Assembly (NCBI GenBank): GCA_021783855.1
Contig: JAJXTL010000166.1
Location: 1-5,931 of the forward strand
Length of the DNA stretch: 5,931 nt
Direction: 5' to 3'
Source of the DNA: Pseudomonadota bacterium
Lineage (GTDB): Bacteria; Pseudomonadota; Gammaproteobacteria; Burkholderiales; Gallionellaceae
A program made the position numbers and the translations under genes. The notes beneath the pieces are model-generated. The model ran no database searches. It was not told the origin of the DNA and saw only the letters and a program-made list of their open reading frames with translations. Shown here one piece after another: positions 4,415 to 5,931 of the stretch. How positions within the stretch are numbered: the first letter of the stretch is position 1; each line of letters starts with the position of its first letter.

Positions 4415-5931
4415 AGCTTGCCGTTTTGCGGCTTCCAGCGCTTCAACAGCAGCGCGTTGCTGACCACCGACACGGAGCTCATCGCCATCGCAGCGCCTGC
4501 AATCACCGGGTTGAGCATGCCTGCTGCAGCGAGCGGGATGCCCAGCACGTTGTAGGCAAAGGCAAAAAACAGGTTCTGGCGAATTTTTGCAAGGGTTGCG
4601 CGCGACAATGAAATCGCATCCACTACGCTCATCAGATCGTTGCGCATCAGGGTGATGTCGGCAGCCTCGATGGCGATGTCGCTGCCGCTCCTCATCGCGA
4701 AACTGACGTCCGCCGCCGCCAGTGCCGGTGCATCGTTGATGCCGTCGCCTGCCATGCCCACCAGATTGTTACCTTGTTTGAATGACTCCACCAATGCTGC
4801 CTTGTCCTCTGGCAACACTTCGGCGCGGAATTCGGCAATTCCCGCCTGCGCTGCTATGGCTTCGGCTGTGGCCCGATTGTCGCCGCTTATCATCACCACG
4901 CGTATGCCCAATCCGCTCAGCTTCGCCACTGCATTGCGGCTGCCGGCGCGCAGCTGATCGGCAACGGCAATATAGCCGAGCAGGGTTGCTTCGCGGACAA
5001 TCGCAATCACCGTTTTGCCTTGCTGTTGAAGTCGAAGAACCGCTTGTTCATCAATCGCCACGCCCAGCTTAACGGCGAAGGCGGGGGAACCGAGCTGACA
5101 GGATATGCCGTCGATTTCTGCACGCAATCCCATGCCTGTAAATTCTGTAAGGTTCACGGCGGGTATCAATGGTAATTCCCCGGCGTGCAGGGCGCGTGAC
5201 AGCGGATGGTTGGAGCCTTGCGCCAGACTGGCTGCAATTTGTAAAAGATCCTTTTTGGTAATTCCCACTTCCGGCAACACATCAGTGATATCGGGACGCC
5301 CTTCCGTGAGCGTGCCGGTTTTGTCCAGCAGCAAAACGTTGAGTTTATGGGTGCGTTCCAGCGCGGCAGCATCCTTGACCAGGATGCCTGCCTGAGCTGC
5401 ACGTCCTGTGGCAACAACCAGCGCGGTCGGCGTGGCCAGTCCCAGTGCACAGGGGCAGGAGATCACCAGCACCGCCACGGCGTTGATGAGCGCTGCGCTA
5501 AACCCGACACCCAGGCTCCACCATACGGCAAATGTGATAAGCGCGATGCCCACTACCACCGGCACAAATATGGCGGCGATGCGATCGGCCAGTTTTTGTA
5601 TTGCGGCTTTCGAGCCTTGCGCCTGTTCGACCAGACGGATGATGGCGGCAAGCTGGGTATGTGAACCCACAGCCAGTGCGCGGCATTTCAAGAGGCCCTG
5701 CCCATTCAGCGTAGCGGCATAGATGTTGTCAGCGGGCTGTTTTACTTGCGGCAGGCTTTCACCCGTTAACATGGCCTCGTCTATACTGGAACTGCCCTCG
5801 ATCACGATACCGTCCACCGGCACGCTCTCGCCGGCTCTCACCAGAAACACATCATCGACATGCATTTCTTCAACGGATATTTGTTGCATCACGCCATCGC
5901 GTTCGACCTGGGCAGTTTTGGGTTGCAGTTT
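4411..5931 (-). CDS. copA: Copper-translocating P-type ATPase (P1B-1, CopA-like; N-terminus beyond window)
   Basis: Inner-membrane pump that uses ATP to export Cu(I) from the cytoplasm. The window holds the last 506 residues; the frame is open through the right edge, so the N-terminal metal-binding domain and first membrane helices are not seen. An in-frame GTG at 5892 is not the real start, since family-like sequence (VERDG) precedes it. Numbering from the edge: TGES of the actuator domain (56-59), membrane helix (about 121-139), ion-path helix with CPC (159-161), phosphorylation site DKTGT (203-207, Asp203), ATP-binding HP in SNHPL (242-243), ISGD (348-351) and GDGINDAP (395-402). Asn453 and Tyr460-Asn461 fall in the next-to-last helix, and Met484 with Ser485-Ser486 (MSS) in the last. 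The CPC plus N/YN/MxSS set is typical of the Cu(I) class rather than Zn or Cd. No copper-responsive regulator or chaperone is visible in the window. Confidence 0.93.
   Translation of the reverse strand, partial: KLQPKTAQVERDGVMQQISVEEMHVDDVFLVRAGESVPVDGIVIEGSSSIDEAMLTGESLPQVKQPADNIYAATLNGQGLLKCRALAVGSHTQLAAIIRLVEQAQGSKAAIQKLADRIAAIFVPVVVGIALITFAVWWSLGVGFSAALINAVAVLVISCPCALGLATPTALVVATGRAAQAGILVKDAAALERTHKLNVLLLDKTGTLTEGRPDITDVLPEVGITKKDLLQIAASLAQGSNHPLSRALHAGELPLIPAVNLTEFTGMGLRAEIDGISCQLGSPAFAVKLGVAIDEQAVLRLQQQGKTVIAIVREATLLGYIAVADQLRAGSRNAVAKLSGLGIRVVMISGDNRATAEAIAAQAGIAEFRAEVLPEDKAALVESFKQGNNLVGMAGDGINDAPALAAADVSFAMRSGSDIAIEAADITLMRNDLMSVVDAISLSRATLAKIRQNLFFAFAYNVLGIPLAAAGMLNPVIAGAAMAMSSVSVVSNALLLKRWKPQNGKL

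Noticed and set aside
5890..5892. GTG at 5892 as the start of the P-type ATPase
   Set aside because: Family-like sequence continues upstream to the window edge, and the actuator domain would be cut. The gene simply extends beyond the window.

Overview
The window looks like ordinary chromosomal DNA of a Gram-negative proteobacterium. A betaproteobacterium is my best guess from protein style, Shine-Dalgarno sequences, sigma70-type promoters and moderate GC. This is an inference from sequence feel, not a phylogenetic result. There is no mobile element, CRISPR array, tRNA, rRNA or phage gene in view, and all five genes have recognisable families.

Layout from left to right. (1) Positions 1-1173, minus strand: the N-terminal 391 residues of a DEAD-box RNA helicase, running off the left edge. 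(2) Positions 1174-1521: a 348-base gap that seems to be mostly the helicase mRNA leader. It holds a TATAAT promoter, four good hairpins and a hairpin covering the helicase ribosome binding site. (3) Positions 1522-2043, minus: a complete 173-residue DNA glycosylase of the hypoxanthine-DNA glycosylase type (uracil-DNA glycosylase superfamily, family 6). (4) Positions 2044-2136: a 93-base divergent regulatory gap with dyad symmetry. (5) Positions 2137-3666, plus: a complete 509-residue CYTH-CHAD protein (YgiF-type inorganic triphosphatase). (6) Positions 3688-4353, minus: uracil-DNA glycosylase Ung, convergent with the CYTH-CHAD gene across 21 bases. (7) Positions 4411-5931, minus: the C-terminal 506 residues of a copper-type P1B ATPase (CopA-like), running off the right edge.

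Functional reading. Two glycosylases of one superfamily lie within 3 kb on either side of the CYTH-CHAD gene. One (Ung) removes uracil left by cytosine deamination. The other is predicted to remove hypoxanthine left by adenine deamination. The neighbourhood therefore has a nucleic-acid-damage and nucleotide/phosphate flavour, although each gene appears to have its own promoter and no shared operon is evident. The copper pump and the helicase are probably unrelated neighbours.

The least ordinary parts are non-coding: the long structured leader of the helicase, the overlap of a terminator-like hairpin with the helicase promoter, and the symmetric elements between the glycosylase and CYTH-CHAD genes. 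I did not find convincing evidence for an undescribed multi-gene system.
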